Part shown: in pieces, positions 40,560 to 48,855 of the stretch | How the letters are laid out: every line of letters starts with the position of its first letter | Numbering within the stretch: the first letter of the stretch is position 1 | DNA from: a virus | DNA: 55,533 nucleotides | Reading direction: 5' to 3' (one strand) | Virus record (IMG/VR): IMGVR_UViG_3300008050_000048 | Span: 1-55,533 of that record | Notes under the pieces: model-generated | Told to the model about the DNA's origin: nothing | The model's input: the letters and a program-made list of their open reading frames with translations, nothing else | The model's database searches: none | Translations under genes and position numbers: made by a program

Positions 40560-42136
40560 GTGAGTTTAATAAGGTTTTCTCAAATAATCAAGAGTTGTTT
40601 GAGAAGTTACAAGAAGGTGTTGGCAAGTTAGCAGACAACGTAGCTACGACACTTGGGCCAGCAGGAAGAAATGTGATCCTGCAACAGAAAGGTCGTAAAC
40701 CCTTTATTACAAAGGACGGAGTTACGGTTGCTAAATTTGTGAGTTTAGAAGATCCTGTCGAGGATTTAGGCGCTCAGATTGTTAAAGAAGTTGCCTTAAA
40801 AACTAACGAACAGGCTGGTGATGGAACTACTACTTCTATCGTTCTTGCAAGAGAACTTCTTAAAAACTCAGGTAGGGCTCTAAAAGAGCAGCATCGTCCA
40901 ATCGATCTCAAGAGAGGCATGGATTATGCTCTTGAAGATGTGATTTCTTATCTAACCTCCAATTCGATTGCAGTCAAGTCTCTCGATGATATTAAGAATG
41001 TTGCCAAGATATCAGCTAATAATGATGAATCCATTGGAGAACTAATCAGGATGGCAATAGACCAAGCTGGAAAGAATGGAGCGATCTCAATTGAAGAAGC
41101 GCGCCAAGCAGAGACTGAGCTTGAGCTTAGAGAAGGCTTCAGGTTTGACGCAGGCTGGTCTTCCCAAGAATTTACGAATGACGAGAAAGGTAAACAAACT
41201 AAGTTTAATGACTCTCTTGTATTTGTTTCTGAAAAGCCACTTGAAAGTATTCAAGAAATCATGCCTATGTTAGAGAAGGCAGCTAGAGAAACAAGGCCGT
41301 TATTTATTGTTGCAGAGGATTATTCAAAAGAGGTTCTTGCTGGATTCATCATGAATGCTTCTAGGGGAACAATGAAAGTCTGTGTAGTTAAGGCTCCCTT
41401 ATACGGGCAAGAGCGCAGAAACTTGCTCAGTGACTTGGCGATTAGTGTTGGTGCTAAGTTGTATAATCGGAAGAATACGCTTGATCTAAAGAACTTTAAA
41501 CTAGAGGATTTTGGTAAGGCGGATAATATCGAAGTAACTAAAACATCAACAACAATTATTGGTGGAATGGGCGATGAAGAAGAACTAGACGCTCGCATTG
41601 AAAGTTTAAAGGAAGACATCAAAGAGGAAGATGATTTTAGTATTTGTGAGCAAATCCAAGAGCGTATAACTAGACTTAGTAGTGGCGTTGCTATTATTAA
41701 AGTTGGTGCATCATCTGAGATCGAATTGATTGAGAAAAAGCACCGAATTGAAGATGCCTTGGAGGCTGTAGGTGCCGCGCAGAAGAGCGGGATACATGCT
41801 GGCGGCGGTGTTGCTCTTATGAGGGCACAACGAGCCATGAAGAAGAAAGTAAAAGGAGAGACCGAAGCAGAGCGCGTCGGCTATCTTGTTGTTTTAGAAT
41901 CGCTATCAGCACCGCTCAAGCAGATGTGTACGAACGCAGGGATTAGTAATCAAGTTGTTGATAAAGTTACTAGGATGAAAGGCAACTATGGCTATGATAT
42001 TAAGTCAAATAAGAAAGTTGACATGGTTAAGATCGGGATCATTGATCCAGTGGCGGTAACATGCTCTGCTTTGATTAACGCAGTTTCTGTCGTTTCAACA
42101 GTTGTGACAACAAACTATGCAATCTTGGAGACTTAA
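40556..42136 (+). CDS. groEL: Phage-encoded chaperonin GroEL
   Basis: 526-residue type I chaperonin. Hallmarks: TLGPAGRNVILQQKGRKP, then ITKDGVTVAKFVSLEDPVED, GDGTTTSIVLARELL (with catalytic Asp), the apical domain, and the equatorial IHAGGGVALMRAQ, then YGYDIKSNKKVDMVKIGIID. Cellular GroEL has about 548 residues with a GGM-rich C-terminal tail; that tail is missing here. Such truncated forms occur in other jumbo phages. Client proteins are presumably phage virion or replication proteins. It pairs with the GroES-like gene at 27538, but the two are not in one operon. Confidence 0.95.
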   Translation: MSEFNKVFSNNQELFEKLQEGVGKLADNVATTLGPAGRNVILQQKGRKPFITKDGVTVAKFVSLEDPVEDLGAQIVKEVALKTNEQAGDGTTTSIVLARELLKNSGRALKEQHRPIDLKRGMDYALEDVISYLTSNSIAVKSLDDIKNVAKISANNDESIGELIRMAIDQAGKNGAISIEEARQAETELELREGFRFDAGWSSQEFTNDEKGKQTKFNDSLVFVSEKPLESIQEIMPMLEKAARETRPLFIVAEDYSKEVLAGFIMNASRGTMKVCVVKAPLYGQERRNLLSDLAISVGAKLYNRKNTLDLKNFKLEDFGKADNIEVTKTSTTIIGGMGDEEELDARIESLKEDIKEEDDFSICEQIQERITRLSSGVAIIKVGASSEIELIEKKHRIEDALEAVGAAQKSGIHAGGGVALMRAQRAMKKKVKGETEAERVGYLVVLESLSAPLKQMCTNAGISNQVVDKVTRMKGNYGYDIKSNKKVDMVKIGIIDPVAVTCSALINAVSVVSTVVTTNYAILET

Positions 42137-42142
42137 AACTCC

Positions 42143-42171
42143 TTCCTAGAAAGTCCCTCCCTTGGTATAGT
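42143..42171 (+). promoter_or_regulatory. Possible extended -10 promoter inside an inverted repeat
   Basis: TATAGT (42166-42171) preceded by TGG (extended -10), with TTCCTA 17 bases upstream as a poor -35. It is located within the hairpin that precedes the next gene. Confidence 0.45.
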
Positions 42172-42195
42172 AAGACATAAGCTACCAAGGGAGGG
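42155..42195 (+). promoter_or_regulatory. Inverted repeat containing the ribosome site of the next gene
   Basis: CCCTCCCTTGGTA (42155-42167) pairs perfectly with TACCAAGGGAGGG (42183-42195), three bases before ATG 42199. The right arm holds the GGGAGGG Shine-Dalgarno. The architecture mirrors the dUTPase leader at 35891-35933. Confidence 0.65.
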
Positions 42196-42198
42196 GTT

Positions 42199-42537
42199 AT
42201 GAGTGATGAGCAAAGAGATAGATTAATAGAGTTGCTATCTGACATTAATGTCGGATATAGTGAGCTAGCAAATAATGTTTATTCAGTAAAAGAAGTATTT
42301 TACCACTATCAAAATATTATAACTGATGAGACGTTTATGGTGATGTTAAATAATTTAGGAAAGAAGCAGGATAAGCTTTCAAAGATCTATGATGAAATAG
42401 GGTCGATTTTAGAAAATAAAAAAGACGTTGTTGAGAAACATAATCAGGAAGATCTTGATCTTAAGAAAAAAGAAGTCAAGAAAGAACTTGATGAAATGTT
42501 GGAAATACTAAAAGTTGATCCACTCTCAAGGAGATGA
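42199..42537 (+). CDS. Hypothetical coiled-coil protein
   Basis: 112-residue Lys/Glu-rich helical protein (KKQDKLSKIYDEIGSILENK and KKKEVKKELDEMLEIL) with no known domain. Its ribosome site lies in the right arm of a perfect inverted repeat, so translation may depend on how the transcript starts. The C-terminal RR codons overlap the ribosome site of the next gene. Confidence 0.65.
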   Translation: MSDEQRDRLIELLSDINVGYSELANNVYSVKEVFYHYQNIITDETFMVMLNNLGKKQDKLSKIYDEIGSILENKKDVVEKHNQEDLDLKKKEVKKELDEMLEILKVDPLSRR

Positions 42538-42538
42538 T

Positions 42539-43228
42539 ATGCATAATGTTGTAAGTATCAGTTTAATTTTAGCAGTGGCTCTTACTGTCACTATCCGAAC
42601 CGACCATCTTAACGACGATTTTGTAAGTCCTTATTGGAGAGCTAGGAGCGGGTTTAAAATTGCAAAAGTGGATAGGCGTGTCTTACCCAAGGCAAGAAGA
42701 GTTGTAAATGCTTTCTCTTCAAGATACAAAAATAAACTTCTGAGAGAAACACTCAAATCTGTAAATATTGTCGGGATCTTTAGAATAGGAAAGATGAATT
42801 ACAGTGGCTCTTATCGCCGTAATACAATAGTGTTGAAAGTCCCGATGAGACATTCTGACTTCTATCTTGAAAGAGTCTTGCATCATGAGTATTCGTCTAT
42901 TCTTTTGAACAAATATTCTATGCCTTGGAAAGATAAATTAAAGTGGAAGCAGAGTTCTGATGTATACGGAGGCAAGAAACTTCGAAACTACTATCTTCGA
43001 AATAGTCAAGGAGCACGCTCTGAACACAAATCTCTTCTTCGAAAAGGGTTCTTAACTCCATATTCGGCCACAACTTTTGAAAATGATTTTAATATTCTAG
43101 CTGAATATTTATTTATGAAACCTAGGCATTTTAAATATCTTGCTAAAAAATATCCAAAAATACGGATTAAACGAGATATTGCCATAAGATACTATTGTAA
43201 ACTTAAAGCGAGGATTAGTTGCAATTAA
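42539..43228 (+). CDS. Exported protein with a HHEYSSIL motif, metallopeptidase-like
   Basis: 229 residues with AAGGAG before ATG 42539. The N-terminal hydrophobic stretch (MHNVVSISLILAVALTVTI) looks like a signal peptide or anchor. Residues about 115-125 read RVLHHEYSSILLNKY. HHE[FY]SSIL is, as I recall, characteristic of a putative zinc-binding metallo-peptidase family in bacteria, although the second His of HExxH is missing. The later FENDFNILAEYLF may supply a third ligand. It could act on the host envelope. It overlaps a membrane protein gene. Confidence 0.55.
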   Translation: MHNVVSISLILAVALTVTIRTDHLNDDFVSPYWRARSGFKIAKVDRRVLPKARRVVNAFSSRYKNKLLRETLKSVNIVGIFRIGKMNYSGSYRRNTIVLKVPMRHSDFYLERVLHHEYSSILLNKYSMPWKDKLKWKQSSDVYGGKKLRNYYLRNSQGARSEHKSLLRKGFLTPYSATTFENDFNILAEYLFMKPRHFKYLAKKYPKIRIKRDIAIRYYCKLKARISCN

Positions 43229-43563
43229 CATTAATTCTTTTTCTTTTTTCACTAGGATACACTTTAAGTTGGTTTCAGACATACAGCCAAGTTGCTTGGG
43301 AATTTTGGAGTGATAAGCCGCTCTTAAGCGCATTAATCTATGCCATACCGACTAGTTTATTATTTTGGTATGGCACAAAATTAGGTTATGATTTCTTTAA
43401 TAAAGAAGCGTGGACAGTTCGACTAATAATGTTTGCTGTATCATACTTGGTTTTTCCAATCTTGACACATTGTTTTATAGGAGAAACAATGTTTACCGGA
43501 AAAACTATAACTTGTGTTTTATTAAGTTTTTTAATAGTTTTAATACAAATATTTTGGAGATAA
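43219..43563 (+). CDS. Small multi-span membrane protein
   Basis: 114 residues with three or four hydrophobic segments (residues about 1-17, 33-52, 64-82 and 93-112) separated by short loops. The TTG start overlaps the upstream stop. I recognise no family. The gene follows the exported protein closely, so the pair may act together at the membrane. Confidence 0.6.
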   Translation: MQLTLILFLFSLGYTLSWFQTYSQVAWEFWSDKPLLSALIYAIPTSLLFWYGTKLGYDFFNKEAWTVRLIMFAVSYLVFPILTHCFIGETMFTGKTITCVLLSFLIVLIQIFWR

Positions 43564-43564
43564 T

Positions 43565-44026
43565 ATGGATAATTTAGAAAAAGCTCTTGGTACAGAATAC
43601 ATCAAGACATATGCCGAAAAAAAATATGACGAAATGATAGCCGAAGAAAAAAAAAGAACAGATTTAGCGAAAAAAGACTACGAAGAAAGACATTCTAATT
43701 CTGAGCTTGAAAAGAAACCTGCTAAATTAAATGTGATCAGAGAGGCAATGCTCAGAATTGTCAATGTAAACGAAAATCTGAAGCATTTTGTCTTGGCTTT
43801 ACCGGGAGCCACCAAGGGTGATATACAGGTTACACAGAAAGGAAGAGAGCTCACAGTAAAGACACCAAAGAGTCAATATGGATTTTACTCTACTTTACAC
43901 AGGCGATTTTTTTTAAATCCACTTCAGCACGTTGAGGGTGTTTCCTACTCTGATGGACTACTATGTATAACAGTATTGGAAATAGAAGAAGAAGAACCTG
44001 AGGAATTTGTTCACGTTGTTATTTAA
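43565..44026 (+). CDS. Hsp20 / alpha-crystallin-type small heat shock protein
   Basis: 153-residue small chaperone. The alpha-crystallin domain covers residues about 70-140: HFVLALPGATKGDIQVTQKG, then RELTVKT, LHRRFFLN (strand before the V...G turn), then GVSYSDGLLCITV, the last matching the A-x-x-x-n-G-v-L/I-x-I element. It has a charged N-terminus and a C-terminal acidic extension. Similar proteins occur in T4-like cyanophages. With GroEL and GroES-like genes it completes a phage folding set. Confidence 0.8.
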   Translation: MDNLEKALGTEYIKTYAEKKYDEMIAEEKKRTDLAKKDYEERHSNSELEKKPAKLNVIREAMLRIVNVNENLKHFVLALPGATKGDIQVTQKGRELTVKTPKSQYGFYSTLHRRFFLNPLQHVEGVSYSDGLLCITVLEIEEEEPEEFVHVVI

Positions 44027-44034
44027 CAATCTTT

Positions 44035-44061
44035 AAAAGCTGCCCGTGGGCAGCTTTTTTT
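44035..44061 (+). terminator. Rho-independent terminator after the Hsp20 gene
   Basis: AAAGCTGCCC pairs with GGGCAGCTTT around a two-base loop, followed by TTTT. It ends the upstream transcript before the exonuclease gene. Confidence 0.9.
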
Positions 44062-44140
44062 GTTTTAGGGAACTTTCAAAAAGTTAGACTATTTGCATTT
44101 TTAAATACTAATTATAGTAGATTTTTGGAGACTATACTAT

Positions 44141-45388
44141 ATGAACGATATGAAACTTATAATGGAAAACTTCGACAAGAAAATTAAATTAAAACAAGAG
44201 CTTCTTAAAGAAGTTAACCTAAACGGAATGACTAACCAAGACATCCTTGCTTTGCTTGAAGAGTATGGAAAAAGTGTATGGGTTGTTTTTGACACCGAGA
44301 CTATGGGTTTTGATCAGGTAAAGAATCAAATAACAGAAATTGCTGGTATTGCTATTGATGTTGGTAATTGGGAAACTGATCCTCAAGAAATTGAGACTTA
44401 CCATAAGAAAATTACACTCTCTAGAAGCACGACTCGTTCTCTTGATTGGTATGTTCAACAAGCCTTAAAGACTGGTACACCACTTATCCGAGATCCTTTA
44501 AAGGGTAGACCAAACCCATTCGAGCTTCTAGACATGACTGGGTATTTTGAAGTTAACCCATCTATCGATCCTCAAACTGGCAAAGTAAATTATGGCAAGC
44601 TAGACGCAAGTGTTCCTCATGTTGATGAATTAGAAGCACTCTCTGGTTTCTATAAGTTTATTAGCAAATTTGGCGACAATACAATCATTTGTGCTCACAA
44701 TGCTACTTTTGACATGCAAATGGTAAACACTAGAATGCATGGCAAGTCCCCAAGGTACAGGGTCTTTGACACGCTTCCTTTAATCCAATACTTCCTAATC
44801 CCAACTCTACATGCGCTTGCCGCCCAAGGCAACGAAGAAGCAATAGCGAAACTAGACGTGATTAAGAATGTATGGAAGAACGGTCGTGTCGTATACTCAG
44901 CATCTCTTGGTAAGGTTCGTGATATGTATGGAGTGACAGGTCAATGGCACTCTGCTCTCGCAGACGTTCAGATGACAATTCAAGTTGCTAAATATGTAAT
45001 CCAGGAACTTAAAGCAAACCCTGACCTTGATATTTCTGAATTCCATGATGCGGCAGTTAGAAAGAAAAGAGGATATAAAAGCAACCCAGCAAAGAAATTA
45101 AAGGCTGCTGCTGGCCTTGAAGATATGGAAGCTTTGGCAGATCAGCTTCAACAACATGCCCAAGATGCTGGTAGAGAACTATCTGACGGAGATGCTCTAT
45201 CCCTAGCAAAACAAATGAGAGCCGAGTGGGCACGAGAGAAACTTGAGAAGAAGGGTCAAGGCTGGAAACCTTCTGGTAGAGAAAAGAGGCGTCGTAAGAT
45301 TAAGAAGAAAGATGCTTTCGAAAGATCACGACTCGATCCAGATAGTCCAGAAGGTCGTGCCCTTGAGATTCCACCAACAGGCAACTAA
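44141..45388 (+). CDS. DnaQ-like 3'-5' exonuclease (DEDDh type)
   Basis: 415-residue exonuclease. Exo I is VWVVFDTETMGFDQV (D, E), Exo II is IICAHNATFDMQMVN (H-N-x-x-F-D), and Exo III is WHSALADVQMTIQVAKY (H...D). This is the Pol III epsilon/RNase T pattern. The C-terminal 120 residues are Lys-rich (GREKRRRKIKKKDAF) and could bind DNA or the polymerase. As DnaE at 31611 lacks its own proofreading domain, this gene probably supplies it. It has a long leader and its own TGGAGA ribosome site after a terminator. Confidence 0.85.
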   Translation: MNDMKLIMENFDKKIKLKQELLKEVNLNGMTNQDILALLEEYGKSVWVVFDTETMGFDQVKNQITEIAGIAIDVGNWETDPQEIETYHKKITLSRSTTRSLDWYVQQALKTGTPLIRDPLKGRPNPFELLDMTGYFEVNPSIDPQTGKVNYGKLDASVPHVDELEALSGFYKFISKFGDNTIICAHNATFDMQMVNTRMHGKSPRYRVFDTLPLIQYFLIPTLHALAAQGNEEAIAKLDVIKNVWKNGRVVYSASLGKVRDMYGVTGQWHSALADVQMTIQVAKYVIQELKANPDLDISEFHDAAVRKKRGYKSNPAKKLKAAAGLEDMEALADQLQQHAQDAGRELSDGDALSLAKQMRAEWAREKLEKKGQGWKPSGREKRRRKIKKKDAFERSRLDPDSPEGRALEIPPTGN

Positions 45389-45399
45389 AGAGGCTAATT

Positions 45400-48201
45400 T
45401 TGAGAAATAAAATTATTAATGAATTCAATAATGTAGACCGAAAAACTCTTCATGATATTCAAGATCAGTTTACAATCGCTTATGAAATTGAGCTTGAGTC
45501 GCAAGACAATATCGGAGAGCCGGGAGAGGAGAGCGGCAATTACTATATGAACTCAGACCAGATCTATGAACGACTGGCTGAAACATACCATATGGATAAC
45601 TACATTGATGATATTTATGAATATATTCGCGATAATGTATATAATCACAGTGGTGATATTGAAACCTACACTGAGAAACTAGAGGTTATTGCTGCTTTTG
45701 AAGCTACAGATCGAAAATCAAACCTTAATAAGAAAATTTTTGAAGCCTATAAGCAGTATATGGATTGGAAAAACAATTCTATTGCAGTTAATTTTCTGAG
45801 AGACCTTGTTGAGACTTATGATGCAGATGAGTTAGCGGGAAGGCTAACTCCCGGTTATGAACTTTATGACAATGACGGAGTTGGATTTGTTCCAAAAGGA
45901 AACTTATCTTTTGATTTTGAGAAAGGCCTAAAGAAAGCTGAGGATTACGGCCCTGAGGATGTCGCTAAGGGCATAAAGCCTCTTGAGGAAAATTACTCAG
46001 ATTTCTTGCATAGGCTTTGGTGTTGTTTTGTTGTTGACCTTGAGTTTACAGAGTTTGCAAATAGAGAAGACGAGTTAGATGAGGTGTATGAATATGAGGA
46101 ATTCTCAGTGTATACAACTCTATCTGTAATGGGCTTTAAAGAGTTAGCACTTGAGATAAAAAAAGAAGGAAGTAGTCTCTATACAGATCTTCAAGGCTCT
46201 TCTGATACAATAAATGAATTTGAGCCTTCTTGGTATGCTGATGGTTCTGACTTTCTACTGGAAATCGCACAAGGTATCTTAAGTGGCTTTAAAGATTTAG
46301 TTGAAGATCTAGCAGAGACAGAAGAGATCGACAATCCAGATGCCTGGGTCATTGAAGACTCACAAAGAGGAGGGGGCGAGCCAAAAGAGGTTCTAAGCCA
46401 GTATCTTCCAAAATTTATGAGAAGATGGGAAGATGAACTTAAATTTGAAGAAGATGGTTCACTTCAGAATGGTATTGAGTTCTCACCAGAAACCTATCTT
46501 GAAGGCCTCAAAGAAGCACAAGACTTTCTAAATGATTTCTTTGATGATTTTAATTACCAAAGCAACTTTAGATTTTCTAGTAGGACTGGGCTTCATATTA
46601 ATATTGGCTTAGAAGCGTATGATGGTTCATTTAACTTAATGAAGGGTCTGTTATTCTTATCAGAACCACGAACAAAAAGCATTGATTCCAATAAGAAATA
46701 TTATGCATATCAAGGAGCGAAAAGTCGCCTATACTCACAATGGGCAAGGGCACTTAGCCCAAAGGTTAGAGAGTTAATCATCAAAGAGTTAGCGATCGGA
46801 ACTCAAGATCTTGGGCAACGTTTCCGAGAATTAACTTTTGAGAACGATACAATGCAACATGCCCTGTCCAACTTGGTTCTTAGAGCTAACAGAGAGAACG
46901 GAGTTAAGAGCACTGGGTTTAATGTTACTCACACTGAACACTTTCACTATGTCGAGTTTAGATACCCTGGACACGGGATGGATAAAGACGCGATTTATAA
47001 TCTAACAGAATATTACTGCTATATCATTAAACTAATGACAGACCCTGAATATAAAAAGAAAGAATATATGAAGAAGCTCATTGGTTATATGTCCTTAGCG
47101 GAGAGCGAAGCCAGTAGCATAGAGAAAGAGCGTATAGATGTTATTAAGACTATACCGAAAGGCACTATTCTAAAAACTAATGTTGTCTTAACGAATTCTG
47201 ACAACATTTTTGAAAGTCTTGACTCTTTTATAAATATATATGATGAATATAATGTTTGGTTGAATAGAGGAGGGAACACTCATGACGAAGAAGAGGATGC
47301 TCGTAATCTTGTAAACAGCAATATTATAGGTTTAAGAGGATCGGCTACTAAGTATATTAGGTTTGAAAAGCTTGTTAAAAGTAAAGATAAGACAGTTGTT
47401 AAATTTGATAGCTTTACTTTGAAAGATGGGTTTCAAAAAGAAGAGACTAGTGTGGCTCTCTTTCTAGCAATGTTTTCTGATCAGAGAACACTAGAAGACG
47501 CAAAACTCACAAAACCAACAACAAATGAGTTCTTCCCAGATAAAATTAGATCAAATAAGGAAATGGGTGGGTTTTTATCTAAATTTACTGTTGCTTATAA
47601 CAATTTGTTTACGACAGAAGAAGGGAGGAGTTTGTTATATCTTCCTAGGGATAATCAACCAAAATTATTAAAACTATTAAAAACTCTAAAAGAATTTATT
47701 ATAAAAAAACTACCATATTCTAAAGTTTATGAAGATAATCATATGTCTATGATGAAAAAAATAGAAAGCAATAACTCTTCTTATTATGAGAGGATTACTC
47801 TTCAAAACCGTCATGTAGTTTTTCGTAAGAAAGGGATAGATAATTTATTAATAAGAGTCTTTCGGCTTTCCTTGCACGTTTTGAATGAATTTACAACTCC
47901 GGCTTTTCTTGGAGAAAACAAAAACACGGCATTTCCTAAGAGAAAATACGCCAAACTTAGAAAAGGAACCACTTCTAAAGACCCAGTAATTCGAACTTTG
48001 AATTTTAATGAAGAACTTCAAATTTTAAAAACTGGAAAATACTTTGCAAAAGTTAAAACAAGTAAGAACGAAATTGGTTATGTTGCCCTCCAGAATCTAA
48101 GTAAAAAACCATTAAAAAGAATAAGTAAAAAAGCTCTAAACAAAGCAGCAAGAGACAATTCTATATCTTCAATCAACCCCACTGCTGGGGCTAGAGGTTA
48201 G
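45400..48201 (+). CDS. Giant amidoligase-like protein with a C-terminal SH3 domain
   Basis: 933-residue protein. Features fit the amidoligase family (COOH-NH2 ligases with an ATP-grasp-like core): IAYEIELES near residue 28 (family motif GxExE), FSSRTGLHINIGLEAYD at about 393-409 (family xGxHxHv), an R-containing helix, and HFHYVEFRYPGHGMDKDAIY at about 514-533 (family tvEfRxf). A 350-residue acidic insertion separates the first two. The C-terminus (KYAKLRKGTTSKDPVIRTLN, then KVKTSKNEIGYVALQNL) is an SH3b-type domain. It may ligate amino groups on peptides or cell wall. The start is TTG with AGAGG upstream. Confidence 0.6.
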   Translation: MRNKIINEFNNVDRKTLHDIQDQFTIAYEIELESQDNIGEPGEESGNYYMNSDQIYERLAETYHMDNYIDDIYEYIRDNVYNHSGDIETYTEKLEVIAAFEATDRKSNLNKKIFEAYKQYMDWKNNSIAVNFLRDLVETYDADELAGRLTPGYELYDNDGVGFVPKGNLSFDFEKGLKKAEDYGPEDVAKGIKPLEENYSDFLHRLWCCFVVDLEFTEFANREDELDEVYEYEEFSVYTTLSVMGFKELALEIKKEGSSLYTDLQGSSDTINEFEPSWYADGSDFLLEIAQGILSGFKDLVEDLAETEEIDNPDAWVIEDSQRGGGEPKEVLSQYLPKFMRRWEDELKFEEDGSLQNGIEFSPETYLEGLKEAQDFLNDFFDDFNYQSNFRFSSRTGLHINIGLEAYDGSFNLMKGLLFLSEPRTKSIDSNKKYYAYQGAKSRLYSQWARALSPKVRELIIKELAIGTQDLGQRFRELTFENDTMQHALSNLVLRANRENGVKSTGFNVTHTEHFHYVEFRYPGHGMDKDAIYNLTEYYCYIIKLMTDPEYKKKEYMKKLIGYMSLAESEASSIEKERIDVIKTIPKGTILKTNVVLTNSDNIFESLDSFINIYDEYNVWLNRGGNTHDEEEDARNLVNSNIIGLRGSATKYIRFEKLVKSKDKTVVKFDSFTLKDGFQKEETSVALFLAMFSDQRTLEDAKLTKPTTNEFFPDKIRSNKEMGGFLSKFTVAYNNLFTTEEGRSLLYLPRDNQPKLLKLLKTLKEFIIKKLPYSKVYEDNHMSMMKKIESNNSSYYERITLQNRHVVFRKKGIDNLLIRVFRLSLHVLNEFTTPAFLGENKNTAFPKRKYAKLRKGTTSKDPVIRTLNFNEELQILKTGKYFAKVKTSKNEIGYVALQNLSKKPLKRISKKALNKAARDNSISSINPTAGARG

Positions 48202-48484
48202 GACTAGGGCAGGAGGAGGACAGGAGGGGGTCCATGCAGACCTGTAAAAGCCTATACTACGCTCTATAATTCCTCTCGTAGGCGAGGGCACCTTTGGAAT
48301 AAGAGCGCCCTCTGATGAGGTTTCATCAACTAGTTTTATATAAATTGGATTATAAATAAAAGCAAACTTCTTTAGGGTCTAGAGTTAAGTTTCTTTATTT
48401 ATTATAGCAAAACTTGTAATTCATAGAACTGAGTATAAAAAGTTTGCTCGCCTTCCTTAGAAATTTTCCTAAGATACAATCCTG

Positions 48485-48513
48485 TTGACTTTGATATAAG
48501 ATTCATATATACT
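48485..48513 (+). promoter_or_regulatory. Strong sigma70-type promoter in the non-coding region
   Basis: TTGACT (48485-48490), 17-base spacer, TATACT (48508-48513). Both hexamers are five of six. The next gene starts 340 bases downstream, leaving a long structured leader or separate RNA. Confidence 0.7.
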
Positions 48514-48561
48514 TTAAAACAAGAAAAAGAACTTCTCTTCTAGAATGTTTCTAGCAGGGAA

Positions 48562-48604
48562 TTTGATTAGTAAATTACATTTCTAAAATTTCTAATCAAA
48601 CTTA
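48562..48604 (+). repeat. Inverted repeat in the structured leader
   Basis: TTTGATTAG and AAATT on the left pair with AATTT and CTAATCAAA on the right around a short A/T-rich loop, about 14 pairs with one bulge. It lies downstream of the promoter at 48485, so it would be in its RNA. Confidence 0.55.
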
Positions 48605-48855
48605 AACTACAACTTGAACAAGTAAGTAAAAACATCAAGTAGAGTTCTATATAGTGCAGCTTACTTTATCATCTATACAACAGTCAAGTATCAACTAGAT
48701 GTTTGTATAGTGTGTTTAGTTTTAATATTTTGATTATATCATGACGTATTAGAAAAGAAAATAGCTTAAGAACAAGCAAAAACAATGAGTTGCATTGCTT
48801 GAACAATAATTCTGTTCACGATATGATGAAGCTCAACCAAACGAGGAGGGCCATA

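Larger units (their letters stand above)
48202..48855 (+). other. Structured non-coding region of about 650 bp
   Basis: No convincing ORF. Visible structure includes the GAGGGC/GCCCTC repeat near 48285-48311, the perfect hairpin TGATGA-GGTT-TCATCA at about 48315, a long stem with TTTGATTAG...CTAATCAAA arms at about 48564-48602, and CTATACAA...TTGTATAG at about 48674-48709. There is a good promoter at 48485-48513 and a ribosome site (GAGGAGGG) for the next gene at the end. It could encode a regulatory RNA, a long leader for the zinc-knuckle gene, or an origin-like element. Confidence 0.55.

Noticed and set aside
41320-41838. 172-codon minus-strand frame inside groEL
   Set aside because: groEL is unmistakable on the + strand; the opposite frame has no ribosome site or recognisable sequence.
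44087-44140. CTATTTGC and TATAGT before the exonuclease gene as a promoter
   Set aside because: The motif has two or more mismatches to CTATTTATA, and no -35 lies at proper spacing from TATAGT.
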